Source of the DNA: Perognathus longimembris pacificus
Lineage: Eukaryota > Chordata > Mammalia > Rodentia > Heteromyidae
Reading direction: 5' to 3'
Length of the DNA: 64,000 bases
Assembly: GCF_023159225.1 (NCBI RefSeq)
Contig: NC_063181.1
Coordinates: forward strand, 5,043,606-5,107,605
Numbering within the stretch: position 1 is the first letter of the stretch; each line of letters begins with the position of its first letter. The notes below the pieces were generated by a model. That model searched no databases, was not told the DNA's origin, and was given only the letters and a program-made list of their open reading frames with translations. The translations under genes and the position numbers were made by a program. Positions 25,001-39,700 of the stretch are shown piece after piece.

Positions 25001-27662
25001 CCCTGGGTTCGATTCCCCAGCACCACATATACAGAAAATGGCCAGAAGTGGCGCTGTGGCTCAAGTGGCAGAGTGCTAGCCTTGAGCAAAAAGAAGCCAG
25101 GGACAGCGCTCAGGCCCTGAGTCCAAAGCCTAGGACTGGCAATAAATAAATAAATAAATAAATCTTTCTTCTCTAACTGTCGTCACCAAATTCTTCCTAA
25201 TCCGAAGCTCTGCGGGTTGATTTTCAAAGTCTGCCCAGCTTCTGTACACATGGTGATGTCTCTGAGCTTTATTGGTGCCTCAGCTGTGATCCTGCCACTC
25301 TATCTTAATTTCTTTATTGGCTTAAAAATGGTTCTGAAGAGGTTGTGGAGAGCACAGTATCCTTACTCATAAGAATCTTGTCCAGTAAAAGCAGAGCAGT
25401 TAAGGGTGACACACATGGACTGGCATCTTCCTTAGGCCCTAGCGGCGAGGCCTGTGACCTCTGCTCACACTTGGTCCTGAGCCAGTGGCACTTCGGCAGC
25501 TTTAGTAAATTAACTTACTTTAGATGTAAAGTCCTTCTCCCAGTAAGTATGTGCACTGCCTTGTACTGTTTGTGTCATAGATTTTTTTCTTACATGTTCC
25601 CTGTGGGGGACATGCCAGCTCCACAACCTGTTCTCCCACCCAAGCCTCTTCTGTGACACGACTGCTTGTCCTCAGTACACTGCAGGGCCCCAGGGTGAAC
25701 TCCCCTGCGAGGGAGTTGAGTATAGTGGGTGATGTCTCTAAGCCACAGCATCTTGCTTTCCCACCGTGCAGGTGCACTGAGGTGTGATCTAGCCTGTCTG
25801 CACATGTGGAGGGGGCGGAGTCCCAGAGCAAGGCACTGCACTGAGGGGCCCAGTGCACAAGCCAGGTACCATCATAAAGGACATAGGACTCTGGGGAGCA
25901 AGTGTGTTCTGCCGTCCAAGCACATGGAGAAGGCCTGGTAGAAGGAAAGCGTTGGGCTTAGCAGACAAGTAGGACATTGATGGTGGAAATTTTCCATCTA
26001 CAAAAACAGTTTTCCTAAGATACCTATCAAACTCATGTGCCTACTACCTCTTTTTGTTTCACATGATCTTCAATCCACTAAGGACAGAAGCTAAAATTAA
26101 GATAGAATGTGAGATGTTCATGTCTGTATACATATGTATACGCACACACACCTGCACAGTGGTCAAAAATTACCTTGTAAAACAAAAGCTAGTCTCCTCC
26201 ACGTTTGAGTTTTGAAGTAGTTTGTGTGTGCTGTCAAGATTCTTGATAATTTCCTGTTGATAGCAGAGGCACATGCTCCTGGAGCTCGTGCCACACTCTC
26301 TGCTTCGAGCCACCTGGTTTCTCTTGCCAGGCAGCAGCTGCTCTGCATCTCATTGTCACCCCGTTTAGCCCAGAAGAACCGTTCTAGTAGCATCAGAGTG
26401 CTGCTGGCCGGCTGGTTGCATTCTCGTTGTAAGCCTGTCCATCTTACTAGCTAATGTCAGTTGGGAAACATCCTACACCGAGAGAATGGAAGTGTTGCAG
26501 CAAAGAGCTCATTATTCTGAAGTACAAAACCTACTCTGCATTCTGACAGCCTCATTTTTTAGCCACATCATGTTGATCTATGTGCCCTGCACAGATACAT
26601 ATCATCTCTTTCTTTCTTTTCAGACGGAGCTAATAGACCTGTCTACAGTAGATGTGATTCTCATCTCTAACTATCACTGCATGATGGCGCTGCCCTACAT
26701 CACCGAGCACACGGGATTCACAGGCACTGTCTATGCCACAGAACCCACGGTCCAGATCGGCAGGTGAGAGCATGAGTCCTGCACATTGGGTGTGGCTGCC
26801 CAGATCTCTCAGCAGTGACTGCTGACTGCTTCTTCCTTCTGAGCAACTCACACAAAGCACAGGCGGGAACAGGATGCTCGCTAGATAAAGCCTGGACATG
26901 CCTGCAGACTGACTGATGTGTGGGTAGTCTTTCATACACACATACACATACAGGCACACACACACACACATATAAAGTAGGAGTTTACTGAGATAGTTCT
27001 TCTGCAGATAACACTAACTAGTGGAAGAAGAGGCCAGAAAGATGCAAAGAAGTGAGCTCTGAGTAAAAGAACTTAGCATATTAATGAAGAAGATGCAATT
27101 TTATTAATTTTCTTTCAAAATATTCCCCTGCTTCATGGTTTATGTCCTAATGTAAACAGAGACAGCTTGCAGAAAACAGGGAAGAAATAAGTAGAGTTAA
27201 CTTGCCCCTACTGGTGACGGTGTGAACTGCAGCGCTCTAAGTGCTAACAGTGCTTGGTCTTCTCTTCCATCCACTTCTGGGAAGGCCCTGCAGTTGCTCT
27301 CTGCCCTGACCCCACTTGTGCAGTGTAGGTGACCACTGCACGTAACTACAGAACTATTTATTGAGAAAAAACTCATGAAAAATTTAATCCCTACTCCAAA
27401 ATCTCATGGTTTATTTCACAATAAGTTAACAAATACTATATAAGTTAAAGCTGTCAAAATCCAAAATAGAGGGGCTGGGGATATAGCCTAGTGGCAAGAG
27501 TGCCTGCCTCGGATACACGAGGCCCTAGGTTCGATTCCCCAGCACCACATACACAGAAAACGGCCAGAATCGGCGCTGTGGCTCAAGTGGCAGAGTGCTA
27601 GCCTTGAGCGGGAAGAAGCCAGGGACAGTGCTCAGGCCCTGAGTCCAAGGCCCAGGACTGGC

Positions 27663-27708
<46 letters not shown>

Positions 27709-30700
27709 AAAATAGAGGATCTAGGGGTGATATAGACTAAAGTTATTCTAGTGTCTTACACAGGTTCAGAGAGGTGGGATGACTAGAAATAAAACCAAAA
27801 CTTTTTTTTTTTTTAACCAGTCCTGTGGCTTGAACTCAGGGCCTGAGCACTGTCCGTGGCTTCTTTTTGTGCAAGGCTAGCCTCTGCCACTTGAGCCACA
27901 GCGCCACTTCTGGCCTTTTTGTATATATGTGGTGCTGAGGAATCGAACCCAGGGCTTCATGCATACAAGGCAAGCACTCTACTGTTAGCCACATTCCCAG
28001 CCCAAACCAAATCTTTTCTGTGTTTCACAGCAGTATTTACAGGGATCTGAGGAGAGGTTGTTAAAGACACTCAGTGATAGGTCAGAGGAAAAGCTAATAA
28101 TGTTAGTCACTGTCTGAAAAAGCTAAAGCATAAGAATACATACCCAAACTGTTCTTATGCAAGCTGTAGTGAGATGGTGATAAGCCTGGGTCCCAGAGCT
28201 TATAATGATGGGACCAGTGCTTCAAGAGAAAAGGCTAGTCAGGTGCCAGTGGCTTATGCCTGCAGTCATAGCTGAGGAGGCTGATGATGGTGATCTGAGG
28301 ATCATGGTTCAAAGCTAGCCTGGGCAGGAAAGACATTTTTTTTTTCATTGCTAGTCCTAGGGCTTGCTGAACTCTGGGCCTGGGCACAGTTAACCACCCA
28401 AGAGTCAGAAGTGGAGCTTTTGCTCAAGTGATTGAGCACACTAGTCATGGGTGGGGGGGGGATGTTCAGCCACAACTCCCACTCACTGAGATCAAGCCTC
28501 AGGACCTGCCCAGGAGAAAGAAGGGGAAGAAGGGCAATTATGGCAGTATTGGGACTGAGTAAAGAAAAGTGAAGTAAAGTTCTTCAGCTTTTAGGTGCTA
28601 ATAAATTTATAGCTTGCCACAATAGATTGATTACAGAGAGAGAGATTTATTTAAGCCAGTATGGATCCTATGTACCAGAGTATGAACCATAATTCAAGTT
28701 GTTGAAAATGTATTTCTAGCTTCTGGGTCATCCTCTAGCCTTCAAATATTCCAGCAGTTCTCTATTCCCTGACTCCCCAGAAGTGGACCCTGATGCAGTC
28801 CTGGGCAGCATTTCTTAGATTTCCTTTATCATCTTAAAATGTCCTTTTAATAAGGGCAAGTCCATTTTCCCTGGTAACAGTGTTACAACATGGCTGTTTT
28901 CTTTTTTTCCACTTGAAACTCAGGCTTCTCATGGAAGAGCTGGTGAATTTCATTGAAAGGGTGCCCAAGGCTCAGTCTGCCTCCTTGTGGAAGAATAAAG
29001 GAATACAGAGGTAAGCAGAACATCTCATTTGATTTCTTAGGTTATATCAAACGTTGATCCTGTCAGAATTAAAATTTCCCCTTATAGCAAAGGTTACATT
29101 TGCCCAGTAGTTTGTGGAACATCTGGCTCCATCTTTGAGGCAATCAGAGTTTAATGGAAAATCATATGACTCAACAGGTCAGCTACATTTTGCATGCCCT
29201 TTCTTATAGAGATGTTTAACCACAGGGCTGTTGGTATTCAGAATATGAAGAAATCATTCTGCTTGAGAAAGCTGAGGAGAGTATTACCTAGGAAGTTACT
29301 ATTAGAGCCAGAGGAAGAGAAGGACCTCCCCAGATAGAAGGGTCTGGGGAAGAGCCCATGTGTGGTGTCAGTAGCATCAGTGAGAAATTCCTTGTCCTTC
29401 AGATGAAAAGAAGTAGAACAAAAGGGAGGAAGGAAGTGATACAGGTTCTAAGATACACAGCTGAAGTTTCACATTGTTGAGAATGTTCACCAGCAGAGGA
29501 GTGAAAGGTGGAAAGTGACACATTTGTTTTGGAGAAAGGAACTCAGAACGCAGCATGGAGGGTGGGTAGAAAAGTAGAGAAGAGAACAGAAGACCAGCAT
29601 CAGAACTGTTGGAAGAATCCGCAGAGGCCCTAACTAAGGCTATTGCCTTAGTACAAAGGAGAAGATGAGCCTCAAAGAAATCATGTGCACCAGCACTATT
29701 CTAAACATGCTGTTTACTTGATGTTTTAAAAACTCAATGAGAAGCTGAGTGCCACTGGCTCACGCCTGTAATCCTAGCTTCTCAGGAGGCTGAGATCTGA
29801 GGATCATGGTTCAAAGCCAGCCTGGGCAAGAAACTCAGCGAGACTTTTATCACCAATAAATTACTCAAAAAAGTAGCAAGTGGTACTGTGTTTCAAGTGG
29901 TAGAGTGCTCACCTCGAGCAAAAGAAGCTCAGGGACAGCACCCAGACTCAAAGTTCAGGCCCCATGACTGATCAGAAAAAAAGAGAGAGAGAGATGGTGG
30001 CCTTACTATTTCCAGGAGAGAGGAGTGATGCAAAGAGGTTAGTAACTCGCCCGAGGTCAGCCTGAACAAGCTGTGGAGTAAACCCCGGCACCTGTCTGGC
30101 TTCCTCACTCCTTCCGGGCACGTGTATGTGCCCACCTCTGATGGGTGAAGGAGGAAGTCTATTTATGCACCTTCTCTCCTGTCTTCCCTTGACTGGAGCT
30201 GGGGAGTACAACTGGCTTGTGCTTAGGAAGTGTTTCTGCTCATGCAATTAGCTGAACCTTTTGGGTTTGCTTCCTTGATGTGGCTGCTCTCCCCCACATG
30301 GCACATCCCCTCCTCTCTCCATGTGGCATTCCCACCCATCCTCATCTCCCTCACCCTCGCCCCTCAGTAGGCCACTTGCCCACTCCTTGTGCCCACTGGA
30401 CCACACAGGACCCCAGTTCCCTCTGTCTCCTCCTCAAACATCTTTGGACTTGGTTTTCTTTCCTCCCAGAACATGTGTACTTTGGCTTCTCTTACTTCCT
30501 CCATTTAAATTTATGCCCTTCCTAGTGTTCTGCCACAAATAGTTCTGGCACATCAGGAATGGTAATCAGAGGTCAGTATTTCCTGACTTCCCAAACCCTG
30601 GGCCAAGCCTTATTTACCTCTTTTGTAACCTTGGGCAGAGTCCTTGACAGATTGTTTTTTGCCACCATTCTTTCTAAAATATAACAAAATAGCTCACAGA

Positions 30701-33700
30701 AAAAGTATCATCACCTATTAGAGAGAATGTAAATGGATCTTAAAGTAGAAAGCTAGACCTGGGACCTGAAAACATGCTTAGGAAATGTCCCTTTTAGAAG
30801 AAGGTCCTGGTTGAAATAAAACCTCATCTTGCCACCTGGTGGGCAAAAATGAGAAAGCCCATTTGAAAGAAGAGCAAGGAGAATGAAGTGCGCTGTTGGA
30901 GAGGACCATCTTTCATTCTGACCTGATCAAGGCTAGTTTTGGCTTCTGATTGTGAGACGAAGTTACAGCAGGAGAAAGGGGAAAAAAGCCTCATTCTTCA
31001 GAAGTCTATGATGAGGTGTCAGATATAGCAAGACAGCTAGCTTCTTTCTCCTTGAAAAGTGTATCCAACATACTAGAATTGGTACAAGAATTTGAAAAGC
31101 TCTCTATTCTTTACTGACCTCAGACAAAAGAGGTCTTTTGAAATATTTGCCAGAATTTATTTGGACCAGAATGCCACAAGCGCTTCATTTGGGCAGCATT
31201 TGTATTGGAAGATTCACATCACCTTTAGGTTTCTTGGTTGCAAGCCACTTGACCTCTAGTGTCCCAAAGCACTGCAGTGTATCGCATTGAACTAGGGTGT
31301 TTCGTTTGTCTACTTCATTGAAAAATTTCCCAAGTCATATAGTAAGTTATGTCTTCTCTGTATTTTTTTTTTCATTCTTCTTGTCTCCTCTGGTTCTGGA
31401 TTTTCTCCGCCAGTTTCTCCCAAGTGGTGGAAACAGACTCACCTGCCCAGAGCTGAAAGTGTTGGATGGGCTAGGGGCCTGGACTGTTGACCACACTCTC
31501 TAAAGAGGAGGCTGACATGCTTCAGCTAGTCAGGGCCATGTCACATCCCCACCCAACACTTTTTATTAAACACAAGCTCAAATCTGGATGTGACTTAAAA
31601 AATTCTTAAGAGTTTTTTTGTTTGTTCTTTGGTTGTTGTTGTTGTTGTTGGGTGTTTTTTTTAAGCCAAGCACCAGCGCTCTCAACTGTAATCCTAGTTA
31701 CTCTGAAAGCTGAAACCTGAGGATTCTGGTTTGAAGCCTGCCTGGGCAGAAAAGACCATGAGACTCCAAATTAACTACCAAGAAAGCTGGAAGTGAAGTT
31801 GTGACTCAAATGGTAGAGCACTAGCCTTGAGCACAGAGAGGCTCAGAGACAGAGTCCAAGCCCTGAGTTCAAGCCCCAGGATCCATACCAAAAAACATTA
31901 AAATACATTCCTGTATGGTGCAAGCAAATCGTCTGGGAGCTAGACTTGAGACTCAAGCCTCCAGGTTTTACTTACACTGAGAACTAACCGAGAGACTCTC
32001 AAAGCAGATCTTGGTCAAGTGCCTAGAATGAATATACTTTATTACTTTGAGTTACTAATACTAAGAAAGAAACCAGTAAATTAAAATTTTTCTGGCTTAT
32101 TGGTCAGAGTAATCTGATGAATTCCCTTAAATCACTTGAAGTTGGTTGGAATGAGCATGTGATTTATTAGTACAGATCCCCCCCAAAAATCTATTACTCT
32201 TGCATTTTGGCAGTTGGATGACTTCCTGCCTTGGTTAACACCGCTGTGTTTGGAGATTTATTTCAGAGAACTTTGCCATCCTTCTTCCTTATTTTGACAC
32301 TGCAGTTTACTCTTCTTAAAGTAGAAGTGGATTTTGAAAAGAAGGAAAATACCATACAGTATAATTTTGGGGTTTCTACTCTGCCATATTTTAAGGTTTA
32401 GAATTATTCACTTATTTACTGGTAGCGAGTTAAAACTCGGGCCCTTCAGCTTGCCGCACAGGCACTCCACCCCTCGTGCCACATTTCCAACCTGTTCAAT
32501 TCACGGTCTTTTGAATAGTCTCAGTGTTTGCCCACATTCGCCTGTACCACAGTATACCCACCCCCATGTAGCTGGGATGACAAGTGTGTGCAACCCCAGC
32601 TAGATTTTTGTTTGTTTTTTTCATTTTGTTTCGTTTTTGAGATGGGATGTTTGAAACTTTTTCCCATATTGGCCTCAAGCCAAGATCTTTGGGATCTCAG
32701 CCTCCTGAGTAGGTGGGATTATAGGTGTTGGCCACTGTGCCCCTCCTCAAAGTTTATGTTTTTAATGGGAAAGTTTAAAGCAAAATATTCCAGAAACAAA
32801 TCCAGTCTAAGACTAGAAATCTGCATATAGTTAAAAATCATTAAAATACATTGCTAGACATGGTAGATTAGCCTGATAATCCCACCACCAGGGAGGCAGA
32901 AGTAGGAAGGTTGCAGATTTGAAGCCAGTCCGGGCTACACATGATACCTTGTCTGAATGAGTGAGTGGGTGCCAGAGCAAGTCATCACAAGGTATTACTC
33001 ATAATCCTCTCCATAAAGAATGAAATACTGAATGGAATTCAATAAATTAAGAAATTCATGATAGACTTTAAAGTAAGGGCATAGAGTTCAGACGGGTGTT
33101 TGAATTTCAAATTTCTGTTTCCTGTAGCTTTAACCTTTTTTCTTTCCTAGGCCTTGTTTCCTCATTTTTAAATGGCATTAGCAACTTTGTAGGATTCTTG
33201 GGAGAACTAAAGTATCTTGAGTGAAGTCCTTGAATCAGTGCGCGCATAGCACAGGTGCTCTCTGGAAGCCAGCGTTGTGATTCCTATAATGATATACTCA
33301 GCTTACAGTAGCCAGAGCACATCTCCCTTCCAGCCTAATCTATTTTCAGTCACCTCTTTTGTGGTGAAGCAAAGTGGTCAAGTGGGCGAAGGAAACTGCT
33401 TTCTCACCCACCATCAGCTCTGCTTAGCACTGCCACCCACACTCGGAGAGGCTCAATCTCATTTCCTGTAAAATGAGAGAATTGAGGTGAATTATCACTA
33501 AGTCCACTTACATTATGGTTTAAAAGATGTCCGAAGAAGAGGCTCCTTAGGGCAGCTCTTCACGGGTGGCAGTACTTCAGTGGAGGCAGCTCGTTGAACC
33601 TCATGACCCTGGACACCTGGTCATTTCACTCTGTTGAGTAGCCTCTGAAGGACTGATTCGTACTAACCAAACATCTAGAAAGTTGACTGACAAATAAAAA

Positions 33701-36700
33701 CCCCTTCGGTTACTTGATCCAGTGATGTCTCACCCACTCAGCTAGTGGTTCACCTTTCCTAAGTCGTTATTCTGATGAGTACGGAGATGAAATGATAGAG
33801 AAGAGGTTTTCTGATGACTGAAATTCAGCAGAGACAGGTTACAGACTCCTAAGAGTTATTCTATGCTTTGGTAGCCCAAAGCCATTTGCCTTTGTTCTTT
33901 GTTCAGAAACAAAAATCAGAGATTATGACTGTGTTTGAGGTCAGTGTTGAGGAGTGCATGGTTTTGAGGCTCGTGGGGAGTGTCAGACGCCCCCCACTGT
34001 ACACCCCACACATACACAAGTATGCTACATCTTCTTTGCTATACTGAGAAAAACTTTCCTGCTCCTTGAACTTTTTATAGTCTCCCTTGTCAATTTTGTG
34101 CTTTCATTCAGCAAACACCGAGAATCCAATCAGTGTGGTACTTAATAGCATTTTGGAGGTAATTTTTCCTTTTTCTTTCTTTTTGGCCAGTCCTGGGACT
34201 GGAACTCGGGGCCTGGGCACTGCCCCTGAGCAGCTTTGTGCTCAAGGCGAGCACTCTACCACTTGAGCTACAGAACCACTTCTGTCTTTTTCTGAATAGT
34301 TTATTGGAGATCAGAGTCTCATGGACTTTCCTGCCTCTACTGGGTTCAAACCATGATCCTCAGATCAAAGCCTCCTGAGTAGCTAGGATTACAGGCTTGA
34401 GCCACCAGCGACCAGCCTTGGAGTTTTGTTGTTGTTGTTGTTGTTTAATTTTTGTTTGTTTGCTTGTTTTTAGAGAACAGCTCTGGCTCTGTAGCTTAAG
34501 ATGGCCTTGAACTCAAAATCCCCTCATCTCAGCCTCCTGAGGGCTGGGATTACAGACGTATACCACCATGCAGGTCTCACTTACCAGCTTGTAAGTGGTC
34601 CTTGCAGGCTTACAGTCTTAACTCCCTAACAACAACACATGATCTTGTGAACTCCTTAAGTTGTAAGATAGGGGAAGAGGCAGTCGAAGCAATGGGAAAG
34701 AAGTTTATTAGGCATTCATGTGGTAAGAATAAAATGAAGCAATGGAATCTTTTATTAGAAGGAACTTACGAAAAATTTAGACTGTAAACTTAACTTTGGT
34801 AAATTAAAAGTCCAGAGAAAAATGAGAACTAGTTCCATCTTGGTTTCCTATCCTACTTACCTTAAATTGCCTGATAATCCTACAATGGCTTTAAATGGCT
34901 CCATAAATGCCTTACTATAGTTTTGACCATAAGTAAGCATAAGGAGAGTTTTAGGGAATGCGAATTTAGATGTTAGGAGACAGATGTAATGACAAAGAGA
35001 CTCCATATCAAAGAAGAATAAAAGATGGTGTTAACAAAAAGCATTTGTAGGGATGGATATGGAATTCATTTAGACTTGTTTGTTATGTAACTACCAAAGT
35101 GATTGGTATTCTGATACACTTGTACAAAGATGCTCTCAAAAGTTCTCACTTGGCTTGCTTGCTCATGGCTGGTGCTCTACCAATTGAGCAATGTTTCCAG
35201 CCTGGCTTTTTTGCTAGCCAGTTAGAAATGGAGTTTGTCAGATCTTTCTGCCCGAGCTGGCTTCAGACCAAGCCATGGTCTTCTCATCTCAGGCTTTCAG
35301 TATGGGCTTGAGCCACCCGCATGTGGCCACCAGGAGGTACAAGTCACCCAAAAGGAAACCTGTCTTCCCTGAGGAAATGCTTACCTAGTAACTGACGTCG
35401 TGGTGCGTTTACAGACTGCTGCCCTCTCCTCTCAAGGATGCAGTGGAAGTGTCGACCTGGAGAAGGTGCTATACAATGCAAGAGGTGAACTCTGCCCTGA
35501 GTAAAATCCAGCTGGTGGGATATTCTCAGAAAATCGTGAGTACTAACATGAATAATGAATGCTTGGTTCGTACTATTGGCCTTTGGAGGATCCAGTCATT
35601 CTCCTTTTAAAGCAAAAAAAGCGTGTGTTGTTTTCCTCCATCCCTCCTGGGGTTTTAGAGGTGCTTATTCCTAACCCTCACATTCCGTCACCAGCTAGCA
35701 TTGCATTAGTCAGGGGTCATCGCCCACAGGAGAAAATCACAGAGAATCACAGGCACCACAGGTCTGGGACAAATGAAACAGGAAACAGAAAAACAAGAAT
35801 GACTTAATGGCCTAAATAATAAGGACTCCTAAGCCGAGCACCGGTGGCTCACACCTGTAATCCTAGCTACTCAGGAAGCTGTGATCTGAGGATCAAGGTT
35901 CTAAGCAACGTAGGCAGGAAAGTCCATGAGACTCTTACCTCCATTTAACCACCAGAAAACGAAAGTAGTGCTGTGATTCAAAGCGGTAGAGCACTAGTCT
36001 TGAGCTGAAGAGCTGAGGGACAGCCCCCAGGCCCCAAGTTTAAGCCCTACGACCAAAAACTAAATAGATAAAAAGGAGTCCTGTTTTTTTTTTTCTATTA
36101 ATCGGTTCCTAGAGCCATTAATGACAGAGCAACCAAGAGCCAGCCAGGTAGAATAGCTGAAGCCTTGATCCTCATAACTTGGAATACAGAGATCTGGGAA
36201 TCACAGCCCTGGCAAGAAAAAAAAAGTTCATAGGACTGCTTCTCAGCTGATGTCTTGGCTCCACATATGCACTTGTCATCCTCAGCAATGCGGAGAAGCC
36301 CAACAGGAAGATGGTGGTGCAGGGCAGCCTGGCATCGAGGCAGACATCTCAACGATCACCAGCACCAGTGCAGCTGGAGATGATGTAGTGCTGGAGCGCC
36401 TGCTTAACTAGTGCGAGGTCCTAATTAAAACATCTACTACTGGAAAGAAATAATAATAATAACCAAGAGCCTAAAATGAAGAATGAAAACTGAAGTATTT
36501 GGCTCTTTATTCTGTTTGTTACTATGTCACTTTGCCTTTTAATGACTGAGTCTTGAGTACCTATTGACAGAACTGAGGCCGAAGCTGCAGGTGACAAAGA
36601 TTTTATGACTGCCTTTTATGCTTACCACAGGCTCTAACATCATCTCTGTTTTGCTTTAAGCTTTACAGGGTACTTTAGAAGAATTTCACTTTCTGTACTT

Positions 36701-39700
36701 GCTTTTTCCTATAAACGTATGTGCCAGCGATGTTTCCTGAAAGTTCACATTCTTCCTGGGGTTCTTTTCAGGAGCTGTTTGGTGCCGTCCAGGTGACCCC
36801 CCTTAGCTCTGGCTATGCTCTTGGAAGCTCCAACTGGATCATCCAGTCCCATTATGAGAAGGTCTCCTATGTCTCTGGATCCTCCTTGCTTACCACACAC
36901 CCTCAGGTAATGACAAAGGCTCTTTCAACATGGCTGTTCAATCCAAATTCCATATCCAGTGAGCTATCAACCATCTTTTAAATCCTCCTAGTGTTTGTTT
37001 TCTCAGATACCCTAAGAAAGTTAAACTGTTCAAGTCCCTTCATTTAGGATTACACTTTACTTTAAAATAATTGTATAACTTGCAGGGTCACTGCTAAGAT
37101 TCTGAGCTTCCCCTCAATCTTTCCAAACACCTGTTGTGGGACCCAGAAAGGTATTCATTTGCTCAGCAGATACTAATTACTGAATACCTAATGAAGGGCC
37201 ACACACCTGTCAAGCATTTATTTAAGTGATGACCACCAAGCAGTCTCTATCCATATGGATTTTAGCTTCAGTTGATGTGTGGGAAGAGAAAGATGACTAA
37301 GACCTAAATGTTTAAATAAATCAGTCATTCCAGATTGTGATACAAGTCCTGAAAACAAAGCAGAATTATTTCTAGAGGAAAGGTAATAGTTGAGATTTGG
37401 TGATCAGAAATAGCCTCCACCAGTTGTAGTGACACATGTGTATAATCCCGTCACCCAAGAGGCCAGGGCAGGAGATACAGAGCTCAAGGCCAGGCTGGGG
37501 CTTCATATTGAGACACCAGCTCAAACATACAAGGGCAGAGGAAGAGAAACAGAAAAGGCCTCTGGATCCATCATCTAAACAGATCAAAGACCTAGCCCTG
37601 CAAGCTTGTGGGAGATGACAGAACAAGCTGATTATGTTTGAGGAGCAGAGCATGCATCGTGACTGCTGCGTGCTATGTACAGGGAGCAGAGAACCCAGGA
37701 AAGGATCCAGCCCACATCATGGCCTGCTATGTAGGCCATGCTGGTACTGAGGTCTGAATTTGTGATTGCTGCACTTGCTAACTCAATTGGTGCTCTACCA
37801 CTTAAACCACACCTCTAGCCCATCTTTTTGCTAATTATTAGGGAGATGGAGTCTCACTGACTTTTCTGCCTAGGCTAGCTTCAAAGAACCTTGATCCTTT
37901 GGATCTTGACTCTTGAGTTCTAAAATTATAGGCCTTAGCCACCAGCACTTGCCCTGATTTTATCTCAGTGTGTAGAGGGAAACCAAGGAAAGATATTCAT
38001 TGCAAGAAGTAAATGTTTTTAGCATGTGATATTTAAGTGTTTTAGGTGTTTGAAAAGAATTTATTATTCATTTAATAAATCTTGATTCCTTCTATTTTTG
38101 TAAGATGGGGCTAAGATTAGAGAGCTGATTGCTGGACTATGGACACAGAAATACCTTGTAGAAGTCCGTATCCCTTATTATTAAAATTTTAAGCTTATGA
38201 ACATAACTTCAGGATTTTATTTCCATCATAAAAGGTGAAGCGTAGCAGTGGATCCCCCAGCCCTGTGCCTGCTTTCATACTTACTCCAGATTCCAGTGCT
38301 CACTCTATCCTGAGTGGCTGTTGTGCCCCCGAGAGGCGCACCGGGCTCACCGGCGAGCACTCACTCTATCCCAGAAGGCCAGTGTGCCCCGAGAGGCGCA
38401 CCCGGCTCACCGGCCAGCACTCACTCTATCCCAGAAGGCCAGTGTGCCCCGAGAGGCGCACCCGGCTCACCGGCGAGCACTCACTCTATCCCAGAAGGCC
38501 AGTGTGCCCCGAGAGGCGCACCGGGCTCACCGGCGAGCACTCACTCTATCCCAGAAGGCCAGTGTGCCCCGAGAGGCGCACCCGGCTCACCGGCGAGCAC
38601 TCACTCTATCCCAGAAGGCCAGTGTGCCCCGAGAGGCGCACCGGGCTCACCGGCGAGCACTCTATCCCAGAAGGCCAGTGTGCCCCGAGAGGCGCACCGG
38701 GCTCACCACACTCACGCCCCAGCACAGCCGGCCTTGGCGTTTCACCTTTTTCCTTTATTTGGTGGTTCAGGGGCTTGAACTCAGGACCTTGCATTGGCTA
38801 GGCAAGCACTTCTACCACTGAGCTAATCTGCGAGCCCATAAGTTCAGCTTTTTCCAGAAGCCCCGTGTCATCTCTCACCCTGGCCGGAGCTCCTGTCCCT
38901 GCACTGCTTTTGTTAGGATGGTGCTCACACACTTGTTATAGAAAGTCCATCAAGTTTTACACTGGCTCAGAAAGAAAAGCCTGTTTGTTTTTTACTTGAT
39001 AAATAAATGTGTATGTTATTTATGACTTACAACATGATACTTTAACATACACGGTTATTGAATGGCTAAATCAAGACAATCAGCATATCTCCTTTTGAAA
39101 ACAAGATGGGGAAGAATGCCAGGCCCTAGGCCAGAAGAATAGAATACCTCTCAGCTAACATTCTATAGTGTTTCTGTCATACTTTTTTCTTTGTTTTTTT
39201 GGTCATGGGGCTTGAACCTCAGGGCCTAGGTGCTGTCCCTGAGCTCTTTTGCTCAAGCTTAATGCTCTTTGAGCCACTTCCAGTCTTGTGATGGTTAACT
39301 GAAGATAAGAGTCTTACAGATTTCCCTGCTGTCCTGGCCATACCTTCTTTTATATCCAACTTTTATTTCAAGGTTAGAGGGACAAGAGCTATTTTTACTG
39401 TAGCTAGCAGAATTCTAGGCCCTTCCCGCCTGTCGAAATCAAAAGGTCCATCAATGTCATCCTAATCTGCTTGTTTGAATCAAAACTTCCTTATTGGCAG
39501 CTTCTCTCATTCTTGATATGTTATGCCATAAAAGACAGAAAGATCACTTGGCTGCCAGCTCCTCCAGTTTGTCCTCTTAGATCAAAACCTTTACAGTACT
39601 ATTGATGTCATTTCCAGTAAATTCTTATAATGCCCATAAGTTTAAAGGGAAAATAAGGTCTTGGAAGTAATAAGCAATGTTTCTCTTAATTTTAATTTCT

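Larger units (their letters stand above)
26764..28923 (+). other. INTS9: INTS9 intron 5
   Basis: 2.2 kb. It contains two IDL-Geo SINEs in opposite orientation (27473 and 27801) and a B1-Geo SINE interrupted by another SINE fragment (28234-28514). Confidence 0.9.
29011..35414 (+). other. INTS9: INTS9 intron 6
   Basis: 6.4 kb, the largest complete intron. It holds B1-Geo SINEs at 29743, 31665, 34185 and 35162, B1-like monomers near 32626, 32850 and 34470, and MIR fragments near 29985 and 33125. The segment 30130-31600 has nothing I can name. Confidence 0.9.

Noticed and set aside
26486..26767. ORF running through intron 4 into exon 5 as an alternative start
   Set aside because: The intronic part shows no INTS9 similarity, and a good acceptor (TTTTCAG) lies at 26623. 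The frame is simply open by chance.
38297..38706. CRISPR-like array
   Set aside because: The 60-bp units are contiguous near-identical repeats with no unique spacers, in a mammalian intron.
38235..38821. Three overlapping + strand frames of 154-188 codons over the 60-bp repeat
   Set aside because: The period 60 is divisible by three and lacks stops, so all + frames stay open. This is intronic minisatellite, not a gene.
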